Positions 35,562 to 43,522 of a DNA stretch of 64,000 nucleotides are shown here, piece by piece (the first letter of the stretch is position 1; every line of letters starts with the position of its first letter). This DNA is from Clostridia bacterium. GTDB lineage: Bacteria > Bacillota > Clostridia > Christensenellales > Borkfalkiaceae. The translations under genes and the position numbers were made by a program. Below the pieces are notes generated by a model. It worked only from the letters and a program-made list of their open reading frames with translations, was not told where the DNA came from and searched no databases. Where the stretch lies: contig JAFQWV010000022.1 in NCBI GenBank assembly GCA_017407325.1, positions 1-64,000 on the forward strand. The letters run 5' to 3'.

Positions 35562-35668
35562 TGAAATCCGATTAAAATCGGGTGAAATTGCAACCTGTCG
35601 GTTGCAGTGAAATTTTTGCTTACTTTACGTGTAAGCAAAAGTGAAATTCAACTTTTTACAAAAGTTGA
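35561..35668. repeat. linker-hairpin array A (GTGAAAT linkers)
   Basis: The heptamer GTGAAAT occurs four times (35561, 35582, 35607, 35641). Each copy is followed at once by a different perfect hairpin, at 35568-35581, 35589-35606, 35614-35640 and 35648-35668. Linkers are constant while stems and loops share no sequence. The first linker overlaps the copA stop codon. Confidence 0.85.
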
Positions 35669-35776
35669 GTTAATGTCGCGCAGATTTTGCCTAAAGCAAA
35701 ATTGCCAGCATAACATATAGTTTAATTGTGGACTGATATAATATTTCGGAACGCGGAAAGCGTTCATGACAATAAC

Positions 35777-35884
35777 GCAAGTTGAAAACTTGCATATCGA
35801 GTTGCGTAGCAACATATCGAGCAACCTTTAGGTTGCATATCGAGTAGCCGTAAGGCTACATATCGAGCAAAACGACAGTTTTGC
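35777..35884. repeat. linker-hairpin array B (ATATCGA linkers)
   Basis: Five different perfect hairpins (35777-35793, 35801-35813, 35821-35836, 35844-35859, 35867-35884) are joined by four copies of ATATCGA. The last hairpin ends a few bases before the ribosome binding site of copZ. Confidence 0.85.
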
Positions 35885-35903
35885 ATTTAAAAAAGGAGTG
35901 TTT

Positions 35904-36116
35904 ATGAAAAAATTAATCAAAATCGACGGCATGATGTGTGCTCACTGTCAAACACGCGTGTACGACGCGCTTTTCGGGCTTTTAGGTGGAACGGTTACGG
36001 TAGATTTACAAAACAATACTGCGCTCGTTGAAAACGACAGCGCCGTTTCAGAAGATAAAATCAAAGATGAAATCGAAGCGATTGGCTTTGACGTAATTTC
36101 GGTTACCGACCTATAA
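35904..36116 (+). CDS. copZ: copper chaperone-like heavy-metal-binding protein
   Basis: This 70-residue single HMA domain has the metal site GMMCAHC (Cys12, Cys15) and the usual beta-alpha-beta layout, ending EAIGFDVISV. It should carry Cu(I) to CopA in the cytosol. The start at 35904 is chosen because AAAGGAG lies just upstream; an in-frame GTG six bases earlier overlaps that site. The stop codon overlaps the next gene by one base, so it is coupled to an HNH-like protein. Confidence 0.88.
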   Translation: MKKLIKIDGMMCAHCQTRVYDALFGLLGGTVTVDLQNNTALVENDSAVSEDKIKDEIEAIGFDVISVTDL

Positions 36117-36550
36117 TGAAGCTTGATTTTGAACTTGTGCCAGATAGCTGTTGGTACTCTAACTTAAGAAGTATTCTTTCTCGCGCGCAGTGGGATTTTA
36201 TAAGAAAAGATGCGTACGCTCGCGCAGAAGGAAAATGTATGATTTGTGGAAGAAAAGTCGCTCGTTTAGAAGCGCACGAAAGGTGGACTTACAATATGGA
36301 AACTGAAACGCAAATTTTAACCGACGTTATCGCCGTTTGTCACCTTTGCCACAGCGTAATACATATTGGAAGAACTCAGCTTGTAGGTGATGAGGATAGG
36401 GCGATAAAGCATTTTTGCTTTGTCAATAAGTGCACTTACGCAGATTATATTAAAGCGCTAGCTCGCGCGAACGAGCTTCACAGAAAAAGAAATGAGGTTT
36501 CGGAGTGGAAGCTCGATTTAACTTATCTTAAAAGATATATAGAAGAATAA
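36116..36550 (+). CDS. small HNH-like zinc protein
   Basis: This 144-residue protein has CMICGRK (about 40-46), LEAHERWTY (about 51-59) and AVCHLCHSVIHIGR (about 79-92). The pattern CxxC...H...CxxCHxxIH is an HNH/zinc-finger nuclease-like layout. A full catalytic set cannot be confirmed. It is translationally coupled to copZ (TAATG) and followed by a metal permease. That context is odd for a nuclease and raises the option that the domain senses metal. Confidence 0.65.
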   Translation: MKLDFELVPDSCWYSNLRSILSRAQWDFIRKDAYARAEGKCMICGRKVARLEAHERWTYNMETETQILTDVIAVCHLCHSVIHIGRTQLVGDEDRAIKHFCFVNKCTYADYIKALARANELHRKRNEVSEWKLDLTYLKRYIEE

Positions 36551-36591
36551 AAATCGGCGTATAAGACGATTAAAGTGGTTTTTGGTGGAAT

Positions 36592-37485
36592 ATGGCTGAA
36601 GTTTTTCTTGAAGCTATGCTTGATGCGTTAAAAATTTTTCCTATAATTTTTATCGTGTATGCAATAATTGAATACATAGAACTCGGCGAAGCTAAAAAGC
36701 CTAAAATGAAAAAGGTTTTATCAAACAGATTTTCGCCTTTTTTTGGTGCAGCCTTAGGAATTATTCCACAATGTGGTTTTTCAGTAGTTGCGACTAACTT
36801 TTATCAAAAGAGATATATTCGCTTAGGAACGTTAATTGCCGTCTTTATCGCAACGAGCGACGAAGCTCTTCCCATTTTACTGTCTCGCGCAATAACCGAC
36901 TACACCGTTTGGGGTAAGCTTTTTAATATTATTATTTGCAAGTTTATATACGCGGTGATTATCGGTTTTTTGATAAATCTTATTTTTAGTAAAAAAGAGC
37001 AGAATTTTGATTCTGAAGCTTGTGAGATAGAAGAAGAAAAACGTCACGACGGCTGTTGCGGTCACGAGATAGCAGGCAACAAAAAGAATTTTTTACAGTT
37101 TTTATCACATCCGTTTTTTCATTCGCTAAAAATAATTTTGTTTATTTTTGCCGTCAACTTTATTTTAGGCGTTGTAATCGACTTAGTTATTGGAACGGAA
37201 AGATTAAGCGCATTTTTAATAGGCGCAAAAGGCTTCGAGCCGATGGTCTGTGCGCTCGTTGGGATTATACCTAACTGCGCTGTAAGTGTTGCGTTAACCG
37301 AGCTATACGCCGACAATTTGATAAGTTTTGCCGGGGTAATTGCTGGGCTTACGGCAAACAGTGGGCTTGGACTTTTAATGCTTTTTAAAGACAGAAAAAA
37401 TATAAAAAGGGCACTATTTATTACGCTTTTGACTTTTGCGCTCGCTATTGTTATAGGATATACGTTTTACTTTATAGGTAGATAA
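36592..37485 (+). CDS. putative 10-TM heavy-metal/arsenic efflux permease
   Basis: This 297-residue membrane protein matches the ArsP_2-type (10-TM heavy-metal exporter) family. Two internal repeats each hold a GIIPQCGFSVV or GIIPNCAVSVA motif (about 56-66 and 221-231) with a conserved Cys in a broken membrane helix. A central cytosolic loop contains HDGCCGH (about 151-157), a likely metal-binding site. It follows copZ and the HNH-like gene on one strand. The exported ion is not known; arsenite, a methylated arsenical or a transition metal are options. Confidence 0.8.
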   Translation: MAEVFLEAMLDALKIFPIIFIVYAIIEYIELGEAKKPKMKKVLSNRFSPFFGAALGIIPQCGFSVVATNFYQKRYIRLGTLIAVFIATSDEALPILLSRAITDYTVWGKLFNIIICKFIYAVIIGFLINLIFSKKEQNFDSEACEIEEEKRHDGCCGHEIAGNKKNFLQFLSHPFFHSLKIILFIFAVNFILGVVIDLVIGTERLSAFLIGAKGFEPMVCALVGIIPNCAVSVALTELYADNLISFAGVIAGLTANSGLGLLMLFKDRKNIKRALFITLLTFALAIVIGYTFYFIGR

Positions 37486-38303
37486 TGAAAAAAAAATTAA
37501 AACAATTTAATAGGGCAATCGAGATTGATATCTTGCGCGCGGTCGCTGTTTTATTTATGATTTTGGACCACACGATAAACGATATATCCGACGTTTTACC
37601 CTATCTTTTTTCCGATTTTCCAACCGCGGGGTTTTGGTCGAAGCTTGTAACGCTTTGTTCAAAATATTGGTTTTGGGAAGTCAGAACGGTAGGTCACTTT
37701 ACGATATGCTTCGTGTTTTTAGCAGTTACTGGAATTTGCTGTTCGTTCACACGCAGTAATTTAGTTCGTGGGGCGAAACTATCTGTTGTAGCGCTATTAT
37801 TAACGCTCGTTACCGTTATCGTTGCGAAAATCGTTGGAAATTTTGACTTTTTAATAACTTTCGGCGTTCTTCACTGCATTTCGCTAACGCTGATTGTTAT
37901 AGGAGTTTTAGAAAAGTTTATAAAAAACGAGTGGTTTTATTTAATCGTAGGGTTAATATTCGTGGCAATGGGGATAGTTTTTGAGATAAACTCGACCATT
38001 GACTTTTACGGAAGCAGAAATCTAGCGTTAATTATTCTCAGACAAATCGTAGGGCTTTCATATTTTGGTGGGGATAACTTTGGATTTTTCCTTAACGGCG
38101 GACAAATTTTCATAGGTGTATTTTTAGGTAAAAAATTTTATAAAGATAAAAAGTCGCCTTTCAATTTTCAGTACAAAAATAATTTTCTAACCTTTATCGG
38201 AAGAAACAGCTTGCTAGTTTATCTTCTTCATCAAATAATTATTCCAGTAATTTTATGTATAATTTTACTAATTTGCGGGTTTCATCTAGCCCTTCCTATA
38301 TAA
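37485..38303 (+). CDS. HGSNAT-like membrane acetyltransferase (DUF1624)
   Basis: This 272-residue membrane protein has about eight helices. It starts with IEIDILRAVAVLFMILDHT (about 12-30), the signature of the heparan-alpha-glucosaminide N-acetyltransferase family (EIDxLRGxA with a DH pair). The His of VRTVGHFTICFVFLAVTG is also conserved. Such proteins move acetyl groups across the membrane to sugars. The ATG overlaps the stop of the permease gene (TAATG), so it is in the metal operon although the function seems unrelated. Confidence 0.8.
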   Translation: MKKKLKQFNRAIEIDILRAVAVLFMILDHTINDISDVLPYLFSDFPTAGFWSKLVTLCSKYWFWEVRTVGHFTICFVFLAVTGICCSFTRSNLVRGAKLSVVALLLTLVTVIVAKIVGNFDFLITFGVLHCISLTLIVIGVLEKFIKNEWFYLIVGLIFVAMGIVFEINSTIDFYGSRNLALIILRQIVGLSYFGGDNFGFFLNGGQIFIGVFLGKKFYKDKKSPFNFQYKNNFLTFIGRNSLLVYLLHQIIIPVILCIILLICGFHLALPI

Positions 38304-38332
38304 ATCACGGCGAAAAAGTCGTCGTGATTTTG
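38303..38332 (+). terminator. terminator of the metal operon
   Basis: A ten-base-pair stem (38303-38312 with 38320-38329, one wobble) ends in a short T tract. Confidence 0.65.
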
Positions 38333-38381
38333 CATTTTAGGTTATATTTAAAAACAATTCGGCTATCTATTTAGACGGCTA

Positions 38382-38410
38382 TTGACTTTTGCGGTTTATC
38401 ATTATAAAAT
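38382..38410 (+). promoter_or_regulatory. promoter of the second pectate-lyase-like gene
   Basis: TTGACT (38382-38387), 17 bases, TAAAAT (38405-38410). Confidence 0.6.
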
Positions 38411-38448
38411 ATAATGGGATTTTTCGAAAGGAAAATAGGGGGTAAACA

Positions 38449-40356
38449 ATGAAAAGGAAATTTTTAGTTGGACTACTTGTTTTTATTCTTGCAGTAGTTT
38501 CAGGCTGTGGAATAGTCACAGATAATGGCGACGTAAGTGATTTATCGACTAGTTCAAGTGTCAAAGCAAGTCGTGAAAACGGAAAAAGCTCGAACGGTTC
38601 GTCGTTTGAAACTTCGAAAGAAGAAACGAACAGTTCGGAAAATGCGGGCACGTCTAATAATGGAAACGGCAACCAATCTTCTAAAAATTCGACTACTCAG
38701 AACTCGCAAAATTCGCAGACGACGAATTCAACCGAAAGCAATTCAAAACCAAGCTCAAGTAGCGCACAAGGTGGTGGAACAAGCGCTACGCCAAGCACGC
38801 CTACTGACGGAAAATACACTTTAAAGAATGCAGAAATTTCAGGAACGACTGTAAACGCATCACCAGCGCTTTTTACTGCTGAAGGCTATGGAAAGAATGC
38901 AACGGGTGGCGGGAATTTATCTGAAAGTTCGTCTGACTACTACAAAGTTTCTACTGCAGAAGAATTTTTGGCTGCTATCGGCAGAAAAAATTACAGCGAC
39001 AAAAACGATAGTGGATTCCCAACAAGACCGGCAGTTGTCGAAGTTACTCAAGATATTGATCTTGGCTGGAACAACTTAAGCTCAACTGCACAAGGCTATT
39101 CTGACGTGGTAAAGGGTAACGACGCAAGTGTTCACCCAACGCTAAAACAAACGGGCGTTTCTACCGTTTATATTACTGCTCGCGAAAACCTTACGATTTT
39201 CTCTAAAAACGGCGCAACTATAAAGCACGCTTGTTTCCAAATTCGTGGATATGACAACCAAGCAAGTAAAAATATCGTTATAAGAAACCTTCGTTTCGAA
39301 GGCCCGTGGGAGTGGGACGATAGCGGTAAATACGACGCTAACGACTGGGATATTTTTACAATTCGCGCAGACAAGGGCGAAGTTTCTAACATTTTAATCG
39401 ACCACTGCACGTTTACTAAGCCTTACGACGGAACGATTGACATAAAATACGGCGCAACCGATATTACTATTTCTTGGTGTGCATTCTTGCCACACGATAA
39501 AAACGATGCTGAATTTATGGCGATGATGAATCACCTCGAAAGCAATCGCTCGTCTTTTGCAAACTATAACGCAGCTCGCTCTGCAGGCGCAACCTTTGAA
39601 GATATGATTGATTATGCAATGATAAACAAGAAGGTTCACCTAATCGGTCACACCGACAACAACCCGGGCGACGAAAATATAAGGGTTACTTACTGCAATA
39701 ACTACTATTATAACTGCACCGAAAGAATTCCACGTTTAAGACTTGGTAAGGCGCACGTTTACAACTGCATAATCGATGCAAGCCCAGCAAACGATCTTGA
39801 AAATTCTATAAAGTCAAGATTTAGTGGTTGGCCGACGGCACTTACGTTTGCATCAAACGGCTCGCTTGGCACAAACTACGGTCAGTTACTGCTTGAAAAC
39901 TGCTATATAAACGGCGTAAATACACCACTTAGAAATAATAATAAGAAAGCAGGGCTTGAATATACGGGATGTTGTGACGCACTTTACAGCTACTACACCG
40001 TTGAAAATATTGATAGAAGTTGTAAGTACGGTGATTTTACCGTAACTTATTCGGGTAGATACACCTTCTTAGGACACTCAACTAAAAACGACGGAAATCT
40101 GATGTCGCCGTTCCCAATCAATCCACTTGCGTTTGATACGGATAAATTCAAGAGTGAGTTAGGTTACGAATATACGCTTTACGATCCAGAACAACTCGAC
40201 AAAGTTCAAAACGGAAACGTGGGCGCAGACACTATGAGTTTTAGCGCAAGTCAATGGCTTAAAACGACTTACTCGTCAAGTGAAAATATTTCTAACACGA
40301 TTAAGATAAACGGCTTAAAAGGCTCGACTGCAAACTTGGGCGCATCAAGAAAATAA
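38449..40356 (+). CDS. pectate-lyase-like lipoprotein with Ser/Asn linker (PL1 family)
   Basis: This 635-residue surface protein has a lipoprotein signal ending in VVSGC, then about 100 residues almost only of Ser, Thr, Asn, Gly and Lys. A PL1 beta-helix follows: VVEVTQDIDLGW (about 203), NIVIRNLRFEGPWEW (about 278), LIDHCTFTKPYDGTIDIKYG (about 318-337) and YNCTERIPRLRLGKAHVYN (about 421-439) with the catalytic RxPRxR motif. It should cut pectate or a related polyuronate near the cell surface. A strong promoter precedes it and a terminator follows. It is only distantly related to the PL1 protein at 22074. Confidence 0.88.
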   Translation: MKRKFLVGLLVFILAVVSGCGIVTDNGDVSDLSTSSSVKASRENGKSSNGSSFETSKEETNSSENAGTSNNGNGNQSSKNSTTQNSQNSQTTNSTESNSKPSSSSAQGGGTSATPSTPTDGKYTLKNAEISGTTVNASPALFTAEGYGKNATGGGNLSESSSDYYKVSTAEEFLAAIGRKNYSDKNDSGFPTRPAVVEVTQDIDLGWNNLSSTAQGYSDVVKGNDASVHPTLKQTGVSTVYITARENLTIFSKNGATIKHACFQIRGYDNQASKNIVIRNLRFEGPWEWDDSGKYDANDWDIFTIRADKGEVSNILIDHCTFTKPYDGTIDIKYGATDITISWCAFLPHDKNDAEFMAMMNHLESNRSSFANYNAARSAGATFEDMIDYAMINKKVHLIGHTDNNPGDENIRVTYCNNYYYNCTERIPRLRLGKAHVYNCIIDASPANDLENSIKSRFSGWPTALTFASNGSLGTNYGQLLLENCYINGVNTPLRNNNKKAGLEYTGCCDALYSYYTVENIDRSCKYGDFTVTYSGRYTFLGHSTKNDGNLMSPFPINPLAFDTDKFKSELGYEYTLYDPEQLDKVQNGNVGADTMSFSASQWLKTTYSSSENISNTIKINGLKGSTANLGASRK

Positions 40357-40360
40357 TATA

Positions 40361-40387
40361 AAAAACCGTGCAATAGCACGGTTTTTG
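40361..40387 (+). terminator. Rho-independent terminator
   Basis: AAAAACCGTGC pairs with GCACGGTTTTT around AATA. Confidence 0.85.
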
Positions 40388-40407
40388 AATAGAAAGGTGG
40401 AAATTTT

Positions 40408-40929
40408 ATGAAAAAATTACTCGTTGTCGTTGATATGCAAAACGACTTTATAACAGGCTCTTTAGGCTCGAAAGATGCCGAAAGCATAGTCGATATCGTA
40501 TGCGAAAAAATAAAAGACTTTAACGGCGATATCGTCTATACGCTCGACACGCACGATATAGATTATTTGTCTACGCAAGAAGGTAAAAACTTGCCTGTTT
40601 TACATTGCGTCAGAGAAACTATAGGCTGGAAACTTAACGAAAAAATTGCAAAGGTACTCGAAAATAAGAAAAACGTTCTTGCTTTTTCTAAAGAAACTTT
40701 TGGCTCGGTAGACTTAGGCGAGTTTGTTTTGTCAAAAAATTATGACAAAATTGAGTTTTGTGGTCTTTGCACGGATATTTGCGTTATATCAAACGCAATG
40801 ATAGTAAAAGCCTTTTTACCAGAAGCAGAAATTACGGTTGACGCAAAAGCATGCGCAGGCGTTACGAAAGAAAGCCACTTAAATGCACTAAACGCAATGA
40901 AAGCTTGTCAAATAAAAATTATTAACTAA
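40408..40929 (+). CDS. isochorismatase-family cysteine hydrolase (nicotinamidase-like)
   Basis: This 173-residue enzyme has the catalytic triad of the family: Asp9 in VVDMQNDF, Lys near 95 in FSKETFGS and Cys near 126 in FCGLCTDICVISNA. THD near residue 51 could supply metal ligands, as in nicotinamidases, but the usual DWH order is changed to DTHD. Nicotinamide deamidation for NAD recycling is likely but not proven. A GGTGG site precedes the ATG. Confidence 0.85.
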   Translation: MKKLLVVVDMQNDFITGSLGSKDAESIVDIVCEKIKDFNGDIVYTLDTHDIDYLSTQEGKNLPVLHCVRETIGWKLNEKIAKVLENKKNVLAFSKETFGSVDLGEFVLSKNYDKIEFCGLCTDICVISNAMIVKAFLPEAEITVDAKACAGVTKESHLNALNAMKACQIKIIN

Positions 40930-40959
40930 ATTTCAAAAGTTTATTGGAGAAAACTGATA

Positions 40960-41565
40960 ATGATGACGATTACGTATTTAGGAAAAACGGCAATCTACGT
41001 AAATATGACGAACAGATGTCCGTGTTCGTGCACTTTCTGCTTGCGCCAAAATAAAGACCACGTTTTTGATGCTGACTCGCTTTGGCTTGAAAGAGAGCCA
41101 ACTGTAAAAGAAGTCTGTGATAGTATTGATAGCAGAGACTTGACTATGTTTTCTGAGATTGTTTTCTGTGGGTATGGCGAACCTACTGAGCGACTTTACG
41201 ACCTTTTGGAAGTAGCTAAGTATATTAGGTCAAAGAGTGATATAAAAATTCGTATCAACACAAACGGACTAGCCGATTTAATTTGCAACGAAAGGACTGC
41301 GCCTAAGTTAAAAGGTCTTATTGATACCGTTTCTATCAGTTTGAACGCTACGAATAAAGAAGATTATTTAAAAGTCGTACGTCCTAAGTTTGGTATTGAA
41401 TCTTACGATGCTATGTTACAGTTTGCAAAAGATTGCACTAAGTTCGTGTCAAACGTAGTTTTGACGGTGGTCGACGTCGTAACGACGAAGAAAGAGCAAG
41501 AAGTTTGCAAAAATATTGCCAAGTCAGTCGGGGCAACTCTTAGAATTCGTGCTTACGAAGATTAA
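40960..41565 (+). CDS. radical SAM protein (TatD-associated type)
   Basis: This 201-residue radical SAM enzyme has the cluster motif CPCSCTFC (Cys20, Cys24, Cys27). VFCGYGEPTERL (about 69-80) corresponds to the GGEPT SAM-binding region, followed by IRINTNG and VSISLNA. Size and sequence resemble the family found beside or fused to TatD nucleases in Firmicutes, but no tatD gene lies in this window. Its reaction is unknown. A bidirectional terminator follows. Confidence 0.8.
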   Translation: MMTITYLGKTAIYVNMTNRCPCSCTFCLRQNKDHVFDADSLWLEREPTVKEVCDSIDSRDLTMFSEIVFCGYGEPTERLYDLLEVAKYIRSKSDIKIRINTNGLADLICNERTAPKLKGLIDTVSISLNATNKEDYLKVVRPKFGIESYDAMLQFAKDCTKFVSNVVLTVVDVVTTKKEQEVCKNIAKSVGATLRIRAYED

Positions 41566-41566
41566 T

Positions 41567-41602
41567 AAAACCGCGCAATAAGTCGATTATTGCGCGGTTT
41601 TA
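41567..41602. terminator. bidirectional terminator
   Basis: A perfect 15-bp stem (41567-41581 with 41587-41601) between convergent genes. Confidence 0.88.
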
Positions 41603-42310
41603 TTATATAATTTTTGATAAGTAGTTAATTAAGTCGTCGAATGTTCCTTGTTTAAAACGCGTAATATCTTCTCCTTTTTTATTTAAAAGACAATCTGTCA
41701 AAAGGAAAACTTTCATACCCGTTTTTTCGGCAATCATATCTTCTGAAACGTCGTTGCCAACCATTAAACACTCGCTTGGTGAAACTTGTAGAATTTTTGC
41801 AATTTCAGTAAAGTATTGCGGATTAGGCTTAGAGTAGCTAAAATTTTCATAAGTCGTAATAAGGGCAAAATCGTCTTTATCAAGTCCAGCCCACGCTATT
41901 CGCTGTAAGGTTGCAGTACGCGGAAATATAGGGTTTGTCGCAATAGCCATTTTTATATTTTTGTTTTTTATTAACTCAACGACTGTTTTAGCTTTTTCAT
42001 CAAACCCACAAATTTCTTTACATTTAGAAAATTCCGTTTCGTAAAAATTGTCAAACTCGGATATATGCTCGCCAATTTTTTCGCCTAAAATACTTTTAAA
42101 GCTGTTCCAAAAGACTTTTTCGTTAGTGTTTTTTCCATCGTTTTTATGCATAGCGTACGTGCTTTTCCAAACCGCGTCAATAAGTGCGTCAGGATTGTAG
42201 CCAAGCGGTGCAATGCGTTTACAAAGCAAAGAAAAATAAGTTTTTACGAATAAGTCGTAATCCATCGGAAGAAGCGTTCCGTCTAAATCAAACAATATTG
42301 CTTTTATCAT
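41603..42310 (-). CDS. HAD-family hydrolase (phosphatase-like)
   Basis: This 235-residue enzyme has HAD motif I FDLDGTLLP (Asp8 nucleophile, Asp10), motif II AIATNPIF (about 129-136), motif III Lys in SKPNPQYF and motif IV MVGNDVSEDM (about 177-186). A helical cap sits after motif I. The substrate is probably a small phosphorylated metabolite and is not identifiable. It is alone on its strand. Confidence 0.85.
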   Translation of the reverse strand: MIKAILFDLDGTLLPMDYDLFVKTYFSLLCKRIAPLGYNPDALIDAVWKSTYAMHKNDGKNTNEKVFWNSFKSILGEKIGEHISEFDNFYETEFSKCKEICGFDEKAKTVVELIKNKNIKMAIATNPIFPRTATLQRIAWAGLDKDDFALITTYENFSYSKPNPQYFTEIAKILQVSPSECLMVGNDVSEDMIAEKTGMKVFLLTDCLLNKKGEDITRFKQGTFDDLINYLSKII

Positions 42311-42480
42311 TTACTAAATCCTTTGTTTTTTAAGTATTATATCAAAAAACGATATTTTTTGCAAACTAACTTGTATAAAAAAGCCTATTAAATTTTACTT
42401 TAAATTTGCCTATTTACAAATTTATAAATTATGATATAATGGTGGTAATAAAGTAATGTTACAGACTAAAAGGTGATAAT

Positions 42481-42741
42481 ATGAAAGAATACGAATTTCC
42501 TGCAATTTTTCACGTGGCAGAAGAAGGTGGTTACTGGGTAGAATTCCCTGATTTGGGCATTTTTACAGAAGGTGACGATTTAGAAGAAGCAATAAATATG
42601 GCAGGCGACTGTTTGCTATGTTACGTTGATGAAATAAAAGAAAGTATAAAGCCTACGCCTATTGAAAATATTACTATAAAAGAAGGCGAATACGTAAAAC
42701 TTATAAAACCTAAATATTATAAAAGCAATAAAAATAACTAG
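42481..42741 (+). CDS. HicB-family antitoxin-like protein, no HicA beside it
   Basis: This 86-residue protein has the HicB fold signature: FPAIFHVAEEGGYWVEFPDLG, then FTEGDDLEEAINMAGDCL. It lacks the DNA-binding C-terminal domain of full-size HicB. No HicA mRNA interferase ORF is seen on either side, so it is an orphan or works with a toxin elsewhere. An AAAAGGTG site precedes the ATG. Confidence 0.8.
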   Translation: MKEYEFPAIFHVAEEGGYWVEFPDLGIFTEGDDLEEAINMAGDCLLCYVDEIKESIKPTPIENITIKEGEYVKLIKPKYYKSNKNN

Positions 42742-42828
42742 GTAGAATTATTTGTTAATAGTGTGCTATATGTTGTTATGAAAAAAATATTAAAACAAAA
42801 AATGACAATTTAAAAACTAATTAAACGA

Positions 42829-42857
42829 TTGACAAATAAAAACGTATTATATATAAT
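42829..42857 (+). promoter_or_regulatory. consensus promoter of tRNA-Ser
   Basis: TTGACA (42829-42834), 17 bases, TATAAT (42852-42857); the tRNA starts 11 bases later. Confidence 0.85.
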
Positions 42858-42867
42858 CTAAAAGCAC

Positions 42868-42955
42868 GGAGAGATGTCCGAGTGGTCGATGGTGCAACAT
42901 TGGAAATGTTGTGTACGGCAACGTACCGCAGGTTCGAATCCTGTTCTCTCTGCCA
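42868..42955 (+). tRNA. tRNA-Ser (GGA)
   Basis: This 88-nt cloverleaf has an acceptor stem GGAGAGA/TCTCTCT (first pair G-T) and the anticodon stem CAACA/TGTTG with loop TTGGAAA (anticodon GGA). It has the long variable arm of a serine tRNA, the GGTTCGAATCC T-arm and an encoded CCA end. A terminator follows within four bases. Confidence 0.95.
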
Positions 42956-42958
42956 AAC

Positions 42959-42987
42959 AAAAAACACGCCCAAGTGGCGTGTTTTTT
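42959..42987 (+). terminator. terminator of tRNA-Ser
   Basis: AAAACACGCC pairs with GGCGTGTTTT around CAAGT, with a T run. Confidence 0.88.
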
Positions 42988-43034
42988 GCTACAAAAAGAA
43001 AAAGAGTATTTTCACTGTCAAAGTTAAATTACCA
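42988..43034. repeat. partial third copy of dispersed repeat R2
   Basis: GCTACAAAAAGAAA and the following TTAAATTA..CAT block match the middle of the 0.35-kb duplication at 43997 and 48064. The rest of the unit is missing here. Confidence 0.5.
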
Positions 43035-43172
43035 TAAAAAACGGCGATAATTTGTCAATTGTTTAAGGTTTGTTTTAATTGGGTTAAAAATTCAATTTTA
43101 CAAAAACTTTACGTTTTCAAGACTAAAAAGTGATAGTTGAAAAGTTTTATGCGCAGTATAATAAGGGCGTAA

Positions 43173-43439
43173 AACGGTAAAATTTATATTGATATAAATA
43201 GCGACGGCGTCAAAACCGTGCTTAAAATTTCAGATACGGGTATAGGCGTTAAAAAAGAACACCTTCCGCGCCTTTGCGAAAGGTTTTACCGTGTGGATAA
43301 ATCCCGCTCGAAAAAGACTGGCGGAACGGGTTTAGGACTTGCGATTGTAAAACACATTTGCGCTACGCTCGGTGCAGAATTTTCTATCGAAAGCGAGTTT
43401 GGTACCGGAACTACCGCAACAATCATTTTTAAAAGGTAA
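43173..43439 (+). pseudogene. 3' remnant of a sensor histidine kinase
   Basis: The reading frame carries only the C-terminal ATP-binding part of a PhoR-like histidine kinase: VLKISDTGIGVKKEHLPRLC, FYRVDKS and GGTGLGLAIVKH (N-terminal part, HisKA and sensor missing). Homology continues upstream of the first possible GTG (43218) to codons reading NGKIYIDINSDG, and is then cut by a stop at 43170. There is no ribosome binding site. No response regulator gene is nearby. Confidence 0.85.
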
Positions 43440-43466
43440 TAGGTAAGAAGTAATAGTGAAGAAGTA
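43434..43466 (+). repeat. dispersed repeat R1, short copy
   Basis: It contains the AATAGGTAAGAAGTAATAGT core followed by GAAGAAGT. Longer copies lie at 43878, 46895 and 47971. Confidence 0.65.
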
Positions 43467-43522
43467 TTAATTAATTTTTTACTTATTATCTATTCATTTT
43501 TTAATAAAAACTTGGGAGTTGT

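Noticed and set aside
35669..35760. Copper-responsive riboswitch or CsoR/CopY site upstream of copZ
   Set aside because: No TACANNTGTA-type or CsoR-like palindrome and no conserved riboswitch core was seen; the region is taken up by the hairpin arrays and one further small hairpin.
35561..35884. CRISPR array
   Set aside because: The repeats are only 7 bases long, the variable parts are perfect hairpins of uneven length, and no cas gene is in the window.
38537..38824. Arg/Lys-rich ORF in another frame
   Set aside because: It is the shifted reading of the Ser/Asn-rich linker of the pectate-lyase-like lipoprotein; such composition is expected from the repeats of codons.
42481..42741. Complete HicAB toxin-antitoxin pair
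   Set aside because: No HicA-like ORF with its conserved His was found on either strand next to the HicB-like gene.
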